Counted from the first letter of the stretch, positions 27,183-36,072 are shown. The stretch: DNA of 64,000 nucleotides from Bacteroides sp. (GCA_023662825.1 JAMPIH010000007.1:1-64000); one strand, 5' to 3'. Notes: generated by a model from the letters alone, not told the origin. Translations and numbers: made by a program.

Positions 27183-27896
27183 TTAAGGTTTAGAAGGTTT
27201 AAGGGTTGCCGCCCTGTTCTGCCGACACCAGATCATAATGTTGCGCAGATAGATAATCCAGCCACAACTCTGCCCCAGTATGATGACCGGGTCACTGCGG
27301 AAAAAGCCGTAGGCCATGATGGTGCTGGCTCCTGCCAAACTCAATATCCAGAAACCGACGGGCAGCATCGATTCCCCCCTGCGGTAGGAATAAATAATCT
27401 GATAGACAAATCGTAAGGTAAATATAATCTGACCGGCGGAACCGAACAGCAACAAGCCTGCCCCGACCTCGGGATTGTGAAAAAACGACTGGAAGAACGT
27501 GCCGGCGTCGCGCAGCACGAAGCCTAGGGCCACCACCGGCATAAGGATAAGAATCCAGCGCACGGACACGGGAATGGGCGTCCAGATCTTCTTCCTGTGC
27601 ATGTTCCACATATAGATGTAGTAGGTGATGAACTGGCCGAGGATAATGGCAAAGTCTTCGCGGAACCAGCCGTAGAGGGTAAGCATAAACGCACCGGCGA
27701 TGCTCAGGATCCAGTAGATGCCGGGGCTCTGCACGCTCTTTTTCCGTTCGGAAAGCAGCCACTGGATCAGCAGCCGCAGCGAGAAAAGGATCTGCGCCGT
27801 GAAACCGATCAGGTAGATGCCCCAATTCTCCTGCGTGAACATCTTCTGGAACCACGCCTGTATTCCATTCGCCAAAAAGACAGAATCGATCGTCAT
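27183..27896 (-). CDS. Lipid-A-disaccharide synthase N-terminal-domain (LAB_N) membrane protein
   Basis: A 237-residue protein with about 6-7 membrane segments and two copies of the LAB_N unit. The first runs from about residue 20 to 100 (FTAQILFSLRLLIQWLLSER, SIAGAFMLTLYGWFREDFAI). The second runs from about 140 to 220 (SAGQIIFTLRFVYQIIYSYR, SLAGASTIMAYGFFRSDPVI). Such proteins resemble small transporters of lipid-A or undecaprenyl-linked sugars, and also SemiSWEET-like repeats; function is unproven. The start was placed at ATG 27896 (MTIDSVF), since the 11-residue upstream extension is unsupported. It immediately precedes era. Confidence 0.75.
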   Translation of the reverse strand: MTIDSVFLANGIQAWFQKMFTQENWGIYLIGFTAQILFSLRLLIQWLLSERKKSVQSPGIYWILSIAGAFMLTLYGWFREDFAIILGQFITYYIYMWNMHRKKIWTPIPVSVRWILILMPVVALGFVLRDAGTFFQSFFHNPEVGAGLLLFGSAGQIIFTLRFVYQIIYSYRRGESMLPVGFWILSLAGASTIMAYGFFRSDPVIILGQSCGWIIYLRNIMIWCRQNRAATLKPSKP

Positions 27897-27943
27897 TGCT
27901 TGATGCCGGCCTTGAGGCACGACCGGCAAAGATACGGCAAATC

Positions 27944-28879
27944 TTATTTCCTGCCTTTCTTCAGTTTGGGAAAGAGCTTGCGGAACCTTACCAGATAGGA
28001 CGTGATGTTGCCCTGCGCCACGATGATGGTCACGGCGGTTATGATGAGTACGATGCCCAGGAAAATACGCCCCGTCATCGTTTCGTTAAAGAGCAGCACC
28101 CCGAAGCATACCGCCGTTACCGGTTCCAGCGCGCCGAGGATGGCCGTGGGCGTGGGGCCGATATAGTGGATGGCCTGTGTGGTGGCCAGGAACGACACCA
28201 CCGTGGGCAACAATGCAAGACAAATAAGGTATCCCCACTGATACCAGTGCGGCACCATCTGTAATTTAGTTCCGCAGCCCACCAGCAGGAACAGGAACAC
28301 GGTGCTGAACGAAAGCATGTAGAACGACATCACGATGGTGGGCATTTCCTTGAGCCGCTTGATGCGATTCACCGAAACGATATAGGTCGCATACGTAACC
28401 GACGACACCAGCACGAGCAGGATTCCGGTCATGCTCAGCGAGCTCCCGTCCGAAGAGCGGCAGAGCAGGCTTACGCCGAAAACGGTCATCAGGATGCTGA
28501 ACACGGTGGCAAAGCCTATCTTTTCCTTAAAGAACACCGCCATGATCAGGGCCACCAGCACCGGATAGACGAACAGCAATGTGGAGGCGATTCCGGCATC
28601 CATGTAACGGTAACTGTAAAAGAGCGATACCGAAGACAGGGCCAACAGCAGCCCCATGCACGCCAGCGGGAACACGTCGCCTTGACGGATGGCGAAACTC
28701 CGCCCGCGCAGCCTGAGCATCACGGCCAAGACGGGCAGGGCCAGGGCATAGCGGTAAAACAGCACCGAATCGGGTTCCATGCCTGCCGAATACAGGGGCA
28801 GCGTAAAGAGCGGGTTCATGCCGTAGGTGGCGGCCGCCAACGCGCCCAGGATATAGCCTTTCGCCTTGTTGTTGCTCAT
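27944..28879 (-). CDS. EamA/DMT family transporter
   Basis: A 311-residue protein of ten membrane segments made of two EamA repeats of five helices each. The first starts GYILGALAAATYGMNPLFTL and the second includes SSVTYATYIVSVNRI and PTAILGALEPVTAVCFGVLLFNE, the classic repeat signature. The family exports metabolites such as amino acids or nucleobases; the substrate is not readable here. The start at 28879 (MSNNKAKGYILGALAA) is preferred because the upstream extension of 52 residues is proline-rich and not membrane-like. Confidence 0.87.
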   Translation of the reverse strand: MSNNKAKGYILGALAAATYGMNPLFTLPLYSAGMEPDSVLFYRYALALPVLAVMLRLRGRSFAIRQGDVFPLACMGLLLALSSVSLFYSYRYMDAGIASTLLFVYPVLVALIMAVFFKEKIGFATVFSILMTVFGVSLLCRSSDGSSLSMTGILLVLVSSVTYATYIVSVNRIKRLKEMPTIVMSFYMLSFSTVFLFLLVGCGTKLQMVPHWYQWGYLICLALLPTVVSFLATTQAIHYIGPTPTAILGALEPVTAVCFGVLLFNETMTGRIFLGIVLIITAVTIIVAQGNITSYLVRFRKLFPKLKKGRK

Positions 28880-29058
28880 AATCTCTGACGGACCGGCCTT
28901 TATGCTCGGTCCAAACGGGGGCGAAGTTACTAAATTAACCGGGGTTTGACCTCCGGATCGGCCGGAAAAAAGGGGCTCTCTCGTGGCCTGCGCGTTCTCG
29001 GGCAGATACCATTTGTTTCCGATTTGTCGTAACATTGCAGCGAACCGGAATCAAAGCC

Positions 29059-29718
29059 ATGAAACAGAAAGTCTTTAAACATCTCGTTATCTTATGCTTG
29101 GCGGCGTTTTCCGCCTGTAACCGCAACACTCCGGGCAGTGCCAGCGGATACGGGCCGCAGGAGGGCGACCTGCTGTTCGTGGTGGCGGCGTCCGGCGATT
29201 TCTCGGAGGCCGTCGTGGAAGCAACCGCGCAGGGCGACAGCCTTAGGTTCTCGCATGTGGCGATCGTGGCCGTGGAAGACGGAACGCCCTATGTGGTGGA
29301 GGCCTCGAGCCGCCACGGGGTGACGCGCACCGGATGGCGCGATTTCCTGGACAAAGCGCAACAGGGTGGAGGCAAACCGGCCGTGGTGGTGAAGCGTGTG
29401 GCGGACAAAGGATTTCCGCTCTCCGAGGCCGTGGCCCGCGCCCGGTCGCATATCGGCGAGGCCTACGACTGGTCGTTCCTTCCCGACAACGGCAGGATGT
29501 ATTGCTCGGAACTGGTCTATGAAAGCTACCGCAAGACGGACGGAAGCCCGCTGTTTACCGCCCGTCCCATGAACTTCCGCGCCGCCGACGGCTCCATGCC
29601 CGCCTTCTGGACCGAACTGTTCGAAAGATTGGGCGAACCCATCCCCGAGGGCGTGCCGGGCACCAACCCCAACGACATGGCCAAGGATCCCGCGCTGCGG
29701 GAAGTGGCGCGGTTCTGA
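29059..29718 (+). CDS. Lipoprotein with a YiiX/C92-type permuted cysteine peptidase domain
   Basis: A 219-residue protein. The signal peptide ends in the lipobox FSAC (Cys20), so it is a predicted lipoprotein. The domain opens with GDLLFVV, a histidine lies in [13 protein letters not shown], and [11 protein letters not shown] contains the presumed catalytic cysteine, in the His-before-Cys order of circularly permuted NlpC/P60-like (C92/YiiX) enzymes. Family members hydrolyse amide or ester bonds in murein peptides or lipids; the substrate is unknown here. ATG 29059 gives the signal peptide; an upstream in-frame codon at 29035 adds unsupported residues. Confidence 0.8.
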   Translation: MKQKVFKHLVILCLAAFSACNRNTPGSASGYGPQEGDLLFVVAASGDFSEAVVEATAQGDSLRFSHVAIVAVEDGTPYVVEASSRHGVTRTGWRDFLDKAQQGGGKPAVVVKRVADKGFPLSEAVARARSHIGEAYDWSFLPDNGRMYCSELVYESYRKTDGSPLFTARPMNFRAADGSMPAFWTELFERLGEPIPEGVPGTNPNDMAKDPALREVARF

Positions 29719-29761
29719 AAGAAATATCGCCACCCGCACGCCTCCGTTCAAAAAGATCTAC

Positions 29762-29793
29762 GAAAAAAGGCGACCCTTTTTCAGAATCGCCTT
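29762..29793 (-). terminator. Terminator after tRNA-Phe
   Basis: Read on the minus strand, a 7-bp stem (87-93 with 67-73 of 29700+) is followed by a T run (complement of the A run at 29763-29768). Confidence 0.75.
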
Positions 29794-29800
29794 CGAGGTG

Positions 29801-29873
<73 letters not shown>

Positions 29874-29886
29874 GTTTTGAGAGGTG

Positions 29887-29918
29887 CAAAGGTAGGGTTT
29901 ATTTCCCAACTTACCAAA
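29887..29918 (-). promoter_or_regulatory. Promoter of tRNA-Phe
   Basis: On the minus strand, TTTG (29918-29915) and TACCTTTG (29894-29887) are 20 bases apart and sit just upstream of the tRNA. Confidence 0.8.
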
Positions 29919-29929
29919 TCTTTCATTTT

Positions 29930-30080
29930 GGCTTCGCCGAAGATACTCCGCCTCGGCAAAAGAAAAGCAAGCTTTTCTTTTGCTCTCGACTTAATCGTAT
30001 CTTGGGCTTCGCCGAAGATACTCCGCCTCGGCAAAAGAAAAGCAAGCTTTTCTTTTGCTCTCGACTTAATCGTATCTTTG
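29930..30080 (+). repeat. Tandem pair of a promoter-bearing palindromic repeat (copies A and B)
   Basis: Two copies of a 75-bp unit start at 29930 and 30005, nearly identical. Each unit has a small hairpin CTTCGCCGAAG, a spacer ending CCTCGGC, and a palindrome with 13-bp arms (GCAAAAGAAAAGC / GCTTTTCTTTTGC). It then has CTCTCGACTTAATCGTATCT. Copy B ends in a complete TATCTTTG; copy A ends TATCTTGG. A diverged pair of the same element lies at 45638-45788. The unit ends 5 bases before the obgE start codon. Confidence 0.9.
30054..30080 (+). promoter_or_regulatory. Promoter of obgE inside repeat copy B
   Basis: TTTG at 30054-30057 and TATCTTTG at 30073-30080, with only 15 bases between, lie directly before the ATG at 30086. 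The short distance predicts a nearly leaderless transcript. The spacing is shorter than for the tRNA promoters in this window. Confidence 0.6.
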
Positions 30081-30085
30081 CACCT

Positions 30086-31096
30086 ATGGCGACATCCAAT
30101 TTTGTTGATTACGTAAAGATTTTTTGCCGTTCCGGGAACGGAGGCGCCGGTTCGTGCCACTTCTTCAGAAGCAAGAAGAATCCCAAGGGCGGTCCCGACG
30201 GGGGCAACGGCGGGCGCGGCGGCCACATCATACTGCAGGGCAACGCCCAACTTTGGACACTGCTTCACCTTAAATACACCAAGCACATCATGGCCGAGAA
30301 CGGCGGCAACGGCGGCGAGAACCGCAGCACCGGCGCCAACGGCAAGGACGTGTTCGTGCAGGTTCCGTTAGGCACCATCGTGCGCGATGCCGAGAGCGGC
30401 GAAATCGAGGCCGAAGTGACCCAAGACGGCGAACAGGTGATCCTGATGCAGGGCGGACGCGGCGGCAAGGGCAACGATTTCTTTAAGACGGCCACCCTGC
30501 GGGCGCCCAAATTCGCCCAACCCGGCGAGGAAGGCATCGAGGCCTGGAAAATCTTGGAACTGAAAGTGCTGGCCGACGTAGGCCTGGTGGGCTTTCCGAA
30601 CGCGGGCAAATCGACCTTGCTGTCGGTGGTTTCGGCCGCCAAACCCGAAATAGCCAACTACCCTTTCACCACGCTCGTGCCCAACCTGGGCATGGTGAGC
30701 TACCGCGACGGCAAGTCGTTCGTGATGGCCGACATTCCCGGCATCATCGAGGGCGCGGCCGAGGGCAAGGGGCTCGGACTGCGCTTCCTGCGCCATATCG
30801 AACGCAACTCCATCCTGCTGTTCATGGCCAGCTTAGAAGATGCCGAAAAGAGCATAGAACAGCAATACGCGGTGCTCTTGGACGAACTTAAACGCTATAA
30901 CCCCGAACTGTTGGACAAACAGCGCATGCTGGCCGTTACCAAATGCGACCTGCTCTCCGCACAGGATATCGAGAAAGAGAAGAAACGCCTGCAGAAAAAG
31001 CTGCCGGCAGACTTGCCGGCCGTATTTATCTCGTCTGTGGCGAATACAGGAATCGAGGCGTTGAAGGATATGCTTTGGCAAGCACTGAACGCGTAA
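30086..31096 (+). CDS. obgE: GTPase ObgE/CgtA
   Basis: A 336-residue GTPase of large-subunit ribosome assembly and stress control. The N-terminal glycine-rich Obg fold (about residues 1-158) contains [14 protein letters not shown] and [16 protein letters not shown]. The G domain has G1 [12 protein letters not shown]3 [10 protein letters not shown] and G4 TKCDL. There is no C-terminal OCT domain. The real start is ATG 30086 ([14 protein letters not shown]); the open frame further upstream runs through the repeat pair and the tRNA-Phe region. Its 3' end overlaps the convergent PAP2 gene by 71 bases. Confidence 0.97.
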   Translation: MATSNFVDYVKIFCRSGNGGAGSCHFFRSKKNPKGGPDGGNGGRGGHIILQGNAQLWTLLHLKYTKHIMAENGGNGGENRSTGANGKDVFVQVPLGTIVRDAESGEIEAEVTQDGEQVILMQGGRGGKGNDFFKTATLRAPKFAQPGEEGIEAWKILELKVLADVGLVGFPNAGKSTLLSVVSAAKPEIANYPFTTLVPNLGMVSYRDGKSFVMADIPGIIEGAAEGKGLGLRFLRHIERNSILLFMASLEDAEKSIEQQYAVLLDELKRYNPELLDKQRMLAVTKCDLLSAQDIEKEKKRLQKKLPADLPAVFISSVANTGIEALKDMLWQALNA

Positions 31097-31631
31097 GCTT
31101 CCACATCACCCAAGCCAGAAAAATACCCCACAGGGCGCCGCAAAGCACGTCGCCCACATAGTGCCTTGCCAGATACACGCGGCTGTAGCACACCAAGGCC
31201 GCCCACACATACAGTATTCCGTAACGGAAAATCCTGAACCGGCGGTGCAGCGCGAAGGTAACGTAGGCGGCGATGGCAAAGCAGTTGCTGGCGTGCGAGG
31301 AAATGAATCCGTACAGGCCGCCCTTTCCGTAAGGCAGACGCACCAGTCCTTCCAGAGCCGGCTCATGGCTTGGACGTAACCTCATCACGGTGTTCTTAAA
31401 GAAATGCACGCTCGTCCAATCGGCCATGCCCACCAGCAGAATCACGCCCAGAATCAAGATCCAGGCCGGTTTCTTATATCCGTAGATAATCAAGCCTATC
31501 AAAACCAGATACAGCGGCACCCAGGTAAGCGTGCCGCTTACCGTATGCATGAACGCGTCCGCCCAGGGCGCGTGCCACTGGTTCACGGCCAAGCTGATCC
31601 GCTGGTCGAATTGTACGATGTCAGAAAACAA
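31026..31631 (-). CDS. PAP2-family membrane phosphatase
   Basis: A 201-residue protein with about six membrane segments. It has the three phosphatase motifs of the PAP2 superfamily: KNTVMRLRP (KX6RP), the SSHAS loop (in place of PSGH) and [12 protein letters not shown] (SRxxxxxHxxxD). Members dephosphorylate lipid phosphates such as undecaprenyl pyrophosphate or phosphatidic acid at the periplasmic face. The start overlaps the rsmG stop by 11 bases. The last 71 bases overlap obgE tail-to-tail, so the last 23 or so residues are encoded opposite obgE. Confidence 0.88.
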   Translation of the reverse strand: MFSDIVQFDQRISLAVNQWHAPWADAFMHTVSGTLTWVPLYLVLIGLIIYGYKKPAWILILGVILLVGMADWTSVHFFKNTVMRLRPSHEPALEGLVRLPYGKGGLYGFISSHASNCFAIAAYVTFALHRRFRIFRYGILYVWAALVCYSRVYLARHYVGDVLCGALWGIFLAWVMWKLTRSVLAKAYPSTPRFLYSPQTR

Positions 31632-32313
31632 GGTGTATCAGTTTTTTGGTTTCAAAGAATTCGAAAACGGGTGCCGTGGCCGGATCCTCTTCGTTCAGCC
31701 CGAACAAGGCCGGCAGCCCGTATTGGGTGATCCGGCGGCCGAAGGGTTTCAGTTCGTCCTGCAAGTCGCCCCCTTTCAGGTACAGTATGCCGTTGGGCAA
31801 CACGTGGCGCTGTTTCTTGGACACCAGCCGCTGCACCCAGCCGTAGAATTCGGGAAGCCGGGTAACGGCACGGCTCAACACGAAATCGTAGGAACCGCGC
31901 AGGGTTTCGGCGCGGCACACCTGCGTCTTCACGTTCTTGAGCTCCAGCGCATCGGCCACCGCCTGCACCACCTTTATCTTCTTGCCGATGGAATCGACCA
32001 GCAGGAAGTCGGTTTGCGGAAACATCACCGCCAGGGGAATGCCCGGAAAACCGCCGCCCGTGCCCACGTCAATCACCTTGGCTTCCGGCGCGAAGCTCAC
32101 CAGCCGGGCAATGGAAAGGCTGTGCAGCACGTGATGCAGGTAGAGGTTGTCTATGTCCTTGCGCGAAATCACGTTGATCATGGCGTTCCACTCCCGGTAG
32201 AGCGCGGACATGCGCTCGAACCTCTCCACCTGACACGGAGTCAGTTCCGGAAAGAAATGCCGCACAGCATCCACCGTCTGCCAGTTCACGTTATTTTCAG
32301 TAGCCTGAGTCAT
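31621..32313 (-). CDS. rsmG: 16S rRNA (guanine527-N7)-methyltransferase
   Basis: A 230-residue SAM-dependent methyltransferase that modifies G527 of 16S rRNA. The SAM-binding motif is VIDVGTGGGFPGIPLAV. Other family segments are WNAMINVISRKDIDNLYLHHVLHS and the later FVLSRAVTRLPEF. I chose ATG 32313 (MTQATENN); in-frame ATGs at 32322 and 32331 would enlarge the overlap with the upstream gene, which already runs to 32297. It is tightly packed between the DUF5723 gene and the PAP2 gene. Confidence 0.93.
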   Translation of the reverse strand: MTQATENNVNWQTVDAVRHFFPELTPCQVERFERMSALYREWNAMINVISRKDIDNLYLHHVLHSLSIARLVSFAPEAKVIDVGTGGGFPGIPLAVMFPQTDFLLVDSIGKKIKVVQAVADALELKNVKTQVCRAETLRGSYDFVLSRAVTRLPEFYGWVQRLVSKKQRHVLPNGILYLKGGDLQDELKPFGRRITQYGLPALFGLNEEDPATAPVFEFFETKKLIHLVF

Positions 32314-33745
32314 CTTCGCCATAATCAGCATCGCCCGTATACCAGTCGTACTTAGACTTTCCGAACACGAGGTTTATCCCGAAACTTACGCTGGCCGTGC
32401 GCATCTTGGCCACATTGAACGAATTGATGCGGTCAACCCCTATGTGGAACTGCACCGGCCCGGCGTTCACCGCCAGCGAAAGCCCCAGATTCAGGATATT
32501 GCCGCTGCAGAAGGTGTTGCTTACGCTCAGGGCGAAGTTCTTGCAAGGCATGATGGTGTAGGAGACCCCTACCTCGGGCGCGAAATACCTGTTGTAGAAC
32601 TGCCCGCGCAACAGCACACCGAAACGGTGTATATCCAGCAGCGTATAGGAAAAGCCGAGGTTGATGCTGGCCGGCAGCATATTGGCGTACCTGCCCGACA
32701 CGCTGTCGTTCCGCTTCAAGCCCAAGGAATCCCACACTTCGCTCACCATATCTTTCACAACCTCCAAGGCCGAAGCTCCTTCTTTCTTGATCCGGTTGAT
32801 ATCGATCCCCTTGAAGTCGGTGTTGTTCTGGATGCTCCTGAACTTGGCCGCGTTGTCGTCGCCCCACACGATAAAGCCCAGATCGAGCACCGAGGCCGAG
32901 ACTTCGAAACCGTTGTCGAAACGGTAGTCCACGCCTAAGTCGATGGCCGCCCCCATATTGCGGAAAGGCTGAATAGGAAAAGCACTCGGATCAAGATGAA
33001 ACGGACTTAAGGAGAAACCGTTCATCTTAAAATTGTTGTCGATGGGCAGGTTGGTGCGGAACGTACCGTCGATGTGCATCTGGTACTGATAGGGAACCAG
33101 TTCGGGATCCGACATATCCTCGTTGAGGATATTGCACTTGAGCTTAAGGTCTTGTGTATGGAAGTTGTACAGCCCGTGAATCAATTTGAAACGGCCTCCC
33201 ACCGAAAGGTTCTTGTTGATGAGGCGCGAATAGCCGAAATAGAGATAGGCGTAGCTGTTGAAGTCGAAGCGGTTGCCGGGCAGCGTGTTGTTGCCGATAT
33301 GGGCGCCGGGGCCTTGCAAAAAGAACGACAGGGTTTCCTTGCCCAGCACCATCTGCATATCGGCGTGAACCGAAAGCCCGATCACGAAACTGTTGCGTTC
33401 GTGCCGCCAGCCCACCCGGAGCACTTCCTCGTCGAGCGTGGCCGCGATGCGGGAACGGCGGTTGGCCTTGCCGATCAGGCGCTGCACGTCGAAACGGAGG
33501 CTGTCGTCCGCCCCCCGTGTCACCAAGGCGTCCCACGAAAAGAAATTGTTTTCTAACCGCACGTTCAGGCCCGAAATGCCGGGGATACCCACCGAAACGC
33601 TGTACGGGCTTTCAAAGGCCGGATTAAGGTTGTTGCGCTGCAGCTGAACCTCGTTAAAGTAGAAATTCGTGCCGGTCTGCGCCTGTGCGAAACCCAAGAA
33701 AAGCACCGCCCACAGGGTCGCTGTAAAAATGTGTCTTGTCCTCAT
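32297..33745 (-). CDS. DUF5723-like outer-membrane-type protein
   Basis: A 482-residue protein with signal peptide MRTRHIFTATLWAVLFLGFA ending AQAQ. The mature start TNFYFNEVQLQRNNLNPAFE and the later YAYLYFGYSRLINKNLSVGGR are typical of DUF5723 proteins of Bacteroidota. These look like outer-membrane barrels related to the PorV/FadL-like group. Beta-strand patterning continues to the end (RTASVSFGINLVFGKSKYDW). The start overlaps the stop of the upstream lipoprotein gene (ATGA), so the two are translationally coupled. The role is unknown. Confidence 0.72.
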   Translation of the reverse strand: MRTRHIFTATLWAVLFLGFAQAQTGTNFYFNEVQLQRNNLNPAFESPYSVSVGIPGISGLNVRLENNFFSWDALVTRGADDSLRFDVQRLIGKANRRSRIAATLDEEVLRVGWRHERNSFVIGLSVHADMQMVLGKETLSFFLQGPGAHIGNNTLPGNRFDFNSYAYLYFGYSRLINKNLSVGGRFKLIHGLYNFHTQDLKLKCNILNEDMSDPELVPYQYQMHIDGTFRTNLPIDNNFKMNGFSLSPFHLDPSAFPIQPFRNMGAAIDLGVDYRFDNGFEVSASVLDLGFIVWGDDNAAKFRSIQNNTDFKGIDINRIKKEGASALEVVKDMVSEVWDSLGLKRNDSVSGRYANMLPASINLGFSYTLLDIHRFGVLLRGQFYNRYFAPEVGVSYTIMPCKNFALSVSNTFCSGNILNLGLSLAVNAGPVQFHIGVDRINSFNVAKMRTASVSFGINLVFGKSKYDWYTGDADYGEDDSGY

Positions 33746-35349
33746 TCCCCTATGCTCAGCAGTCCTTTCTGCGATACTTTAACCCGTATTCCCACTTTCA
33801 CGTCGGCAAAACCTTCCTTTTCGCCGTCCACATACACCTTTACCTTCTGTTTGTCTGTGGTGCCTATGCGTGCGTCAACCACCACATAGTGCATCCGTCT
33901 GGCCTTGGCCATTTCGGCCACATCCAACACATCCTCGAAACGGGCCACCGTGGGTTCCACCACATGAAGGCCCGGCGCGGGACCCACCTTGCCGCCCGCA
34001 ACCAAATCATCGTGGAAAAGCGAGAACAGGTTGTTGTATCCGGCATCGAGGAAATGCAGCGAGAAAGTGAGGTCCAAGGGGAAGGCGTTCTTTACGATCG
34101 ACTTCACGTCGAAATACTTCACGTCCGTGTTCTCGCCCAAATCGTCCAAGGAAACCTCCAGCGTGTCGCACAGGGCATAGCTGTCGGCCGAGAAATGCAG
34201 GGGAATGTCGCAGGTGAGCCCCACCGACATATTGCCGCCCTTCTCGATGGCCTGAAGCTGCGATTTATCGTGTTCGGGGTTCAGCAGGCCGTCCAATACA
34301 TAGGTGGCCATATAGGGCCGGTCTATCAATATGTCCACGATTCCCGCCGACTCCCGACTTTCCTTTACCAAGGGATTGTCGGTAATGGCGGGACAGGCCA
34401 CATCATAATTCTCAGGAAAGATGGGGATTTCCGAGGCTTCGCCTTCCATATTGTGAATCAGCACCTTCGAACTCTTCAACCGCAGGGGAGTGCTCACGCC
34501 CTCCACCTTAACATCGGCTATCAACGAGGCATCCTCGAAATCGATGTTGGTCATGCGTTCCAAACCGAAACCGGCAATCGACATCGAGCCTTCGATCTTG
34601 TAAGAGGTGCTGTCTAAGTAGCCGTCGGCGCGCTGAAAATCCATCTTCTTGAAACTGGTGGTGGCATACATCGTTCCCGTATAGAGGGCGCTGTCGCCCG
34701 GCGTACGCCTTACGTCAACCTTGATCGAACCCGACAGGACGACAAAGGGCTGCTGGGCCTCAGACATCTGCAGGCGTACATTCCGCATGTCCACCACCGT
34801 ATCGTGATTGGCCTTGGCCTGCGTGTTGTTCCGATAAACCATCTTCTGGCCGTTTTCACCGATAATGTTGTCGAAATTCATTTCCATTTCCATCGGGAAG
34901 ATAAAGCGGTTGTCGGAACGCACCGCCATCTGCAGGGAGGAAAAATAAAGGGTCTTTACCTGTGCGTTCATGCCCTCTATATCGAAAAAGACCGTGTCGG
35001 TAAAGGGCACGGTAATCAAGGTGTCTTTTAAACACATATAGGTGACGGTAGGCGTTGAAACCACGAAAGGGGCCACCTCCCCCAGGTTAACGTCCTTTAT
35101 CAGTTCAGCCTTTACCGGTTTTACTGTGTAGATGATGTGCAGCAGGCTGGTGTCGTCGGGCACGAAAAGACCGCCCTTCAAATCGATCAGGTTCTCCATG
35201 GTCAACTTCGTGGACGTAAGGGGTATGGCCACATCGTAGTTGAAGGAAGAATCGGCAAACATATCCGTATTGAAGTCTTCAGACCGCATACAGGATCCCC
35301 ACAGCCCCGCCAACAATAAACAAAGCAACGGGTAAATCCGCTTTTTCAT
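33742..35349 (-). CDS. Predicted large lipoprotein of unknown function
   Basis: A 535-residue protein with a signal peptide and lipobox (LLLAGLWGSC, Cys20), so probably lipid-anchored. The mature chain is rich in beta strands with repeated acidic and threonine-rich patches (DVAIPLTSTKLTMENLIDL, TDTVFFDIEGM, SYKIEGSMSIAGFGLERM). No family is recognised with certainty. The ATGA overlap with the DUF5723 gene suggests the two products act together at the outer membrane. It has its own promoter at 35391-35422. Confidence 0.7.
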   Translation of the reverse strand: MKKRIYPLLCLLLAGLWGSCMRSEDFNTDMFADSSFNYDVAIPLTSTKLTMENLIDLKGGLFVPDDTSLLHIIYTVKPVKAELIKDVNLGEVAPFVVSTPTVTYMCLKDTLITVPFTDTVFFDIEGMNAQVKTLYFSSLQMAVRSDNRFIFPMEMEMNFDNIIGENGQKMVYRNNTQAKANHDTVVDMRNVRLQMSEAQQPFVVLSGSIKVDVRRTPGDSALYTGTMYATTSFKKMDFQRADGYLDSTSYKIEGSMSIAGFGLERMTNIDFEDASLIADVKVEGVSTPLRLKSSKVLIHNMEGEASEIPIFPENYDVACPAITDNPLVKESRESAGIVDILIDRPYMATYVLDGLLNPEHDKSQLQAIEKGGNMSVGLTCDIPLHFSADSYALCDTLEVSLDDLGENTDVKYFDVKSIVKNAFPLDLTFSLHFLDAGYNNLFSLFHDDLVAGGKVGPAPGLHVVEPTVARFEDVLDVAEMAKARRMHYVVVDARIGTTDKQKVKVYVDGEKEGFADVKVGIRVKVSQKGLLSIGE

Positions 35350-35390
35350 TTAAATTTAACTTCTTGGTAAGATACTAAATTATAGGCTTG

Positions 35391-35422
35391 CAAAGTTAGC
35401 GATACAGGCATTATAAAACAAA
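35391..35422 (-). promoter_or_regulatory. Promoter of the lipoprotein/DUF5723 operon
   Basis: On the minus strand, TTTG (35422-35419) and TAACTTTG (35398-35391) are separated by 20 bases, about 42 bases upstream of the ATG at 35349. Confidence 0.75.
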
Positions 35423-35484
35423 TATAATATATCGGTTAATATCTTTTCAAACTATAAGTTCTTGTTATATGGAATATTTATTAA

Positions 35485-35492
35485 TATATTTG
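35485..35492 (+). promoter_or_regulatory. Candidate -7 element for the small lipoprotein
   Basis: TATATTTG fits TAnnTTTG. About 20 bases upstream the -33 position reads TTCTTG rather than TTTG. A 5' leader of about 150 bases would result. Confidence 0.4.
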
Positions 35493-35647
35493 CACCGCAA
35501 TTTCGACAAAAGGAAAGTGAGCATCTTTATTGTCTGTTAAATATCAAACAAATAACACAATAAAAGAGGCTGGGATTACATTTTCCTAACAACAAAAATT
35601 ATAAGATTCCATCTATAGTCCCGGGTGGAAAACAAAAAAAAAGTTTC

Positions 35648-35971
35648 ATGGAAAAACTTATTTTTTCAGTGTTTACACTGACTGTTTGCGCTCTCGCTTT
35701 TGTGAGCTGCAAGAAAGACGACGATGGATTTTCGAATAATGACATCATCGGAGAATGGGTACAGACCCGTTATTATGACTCCGATTATGAAGAGTGGGAG
35801 TATATTGATGAGTACACATCCTATACTTTCAAGAAAAACGGCTCCGGTATTTATGCGCATGAGGATGACTATGATTTCTACGATGCAGATTTCGAATATT
35901 CAATCGATGGAAATTCTCTCTCTATCGAACTCGAAGATTATACCGAAAATCAATCAAATCGGGAAAGATGA
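35648..35971 (+). CDS. Small lipocalin-like lipoprotein, C-terminus disrupted by frameshift
   Basis: The frame codes for 107 residues: a lipoprotein signal (CALAFVSC), an acidic linker, then IIGEWVQTRYYDSDYEEWEY and YTSYTFKKNGSGIYA, and finally FEYSIDGNSLSIELED. This is the strand order of small lipocalin-like domains of Bacteroidota lipoproteins. The frame then ends early at 35971. The missing last strands can be read in other frames: IGKDDM from about 35956, and then IWKDRYGDKWELRKE ending at a TAA at 36018, just before a good terminator. The gene therefore probably lost or gained bases near 35945-35972. Codon use is AT-rich compared with neighbours. Confidence 0.65.
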   Translation: MEKLIFSVFTLTVCALAFVSCKKDDDGFSNNDIIGEWVQTRYYDSDYEEWEYIDEYTSYTFKKNGSGIYAHEDDYDFYDADFEYSIDGNSLSIELEDYTENQSNRER

Positions 35972-36036
35972 TATGGAAAGATCGCTATGGTGATAAATGG
36001 GAACTACGGAAGGAATAATCCGTCTTGCAATTTCTG

Positions 36037-36072
36037 AAAAAAGCTCTGCCGTGATATGGCAGAGCTTTTTTT
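36037..36072 (+). terminator. Terminator of the small lipoprotein gene
   Basis: A 10-bp stem AAGCTCTGCC / GGCAGAGCTT (36041-36050 with 36058-36067), flanked by an A run and followed by seven Ts. It can work in both directions. Confidence 0.85.

Larger units (their letters stand above)
35350..35647. other. AT-rich intergenic region with divergent promoters
   Basis: About 300 bases, far richer in A+T than the flanking genes. It separates the minus-strand lipoprotein operon from the plus-strand small lipoprotein. It contains the two promoter candidates listed separately. Apart from those I see no RNA gene, strong hairpin or repeat in it. Confidence 0.6.
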
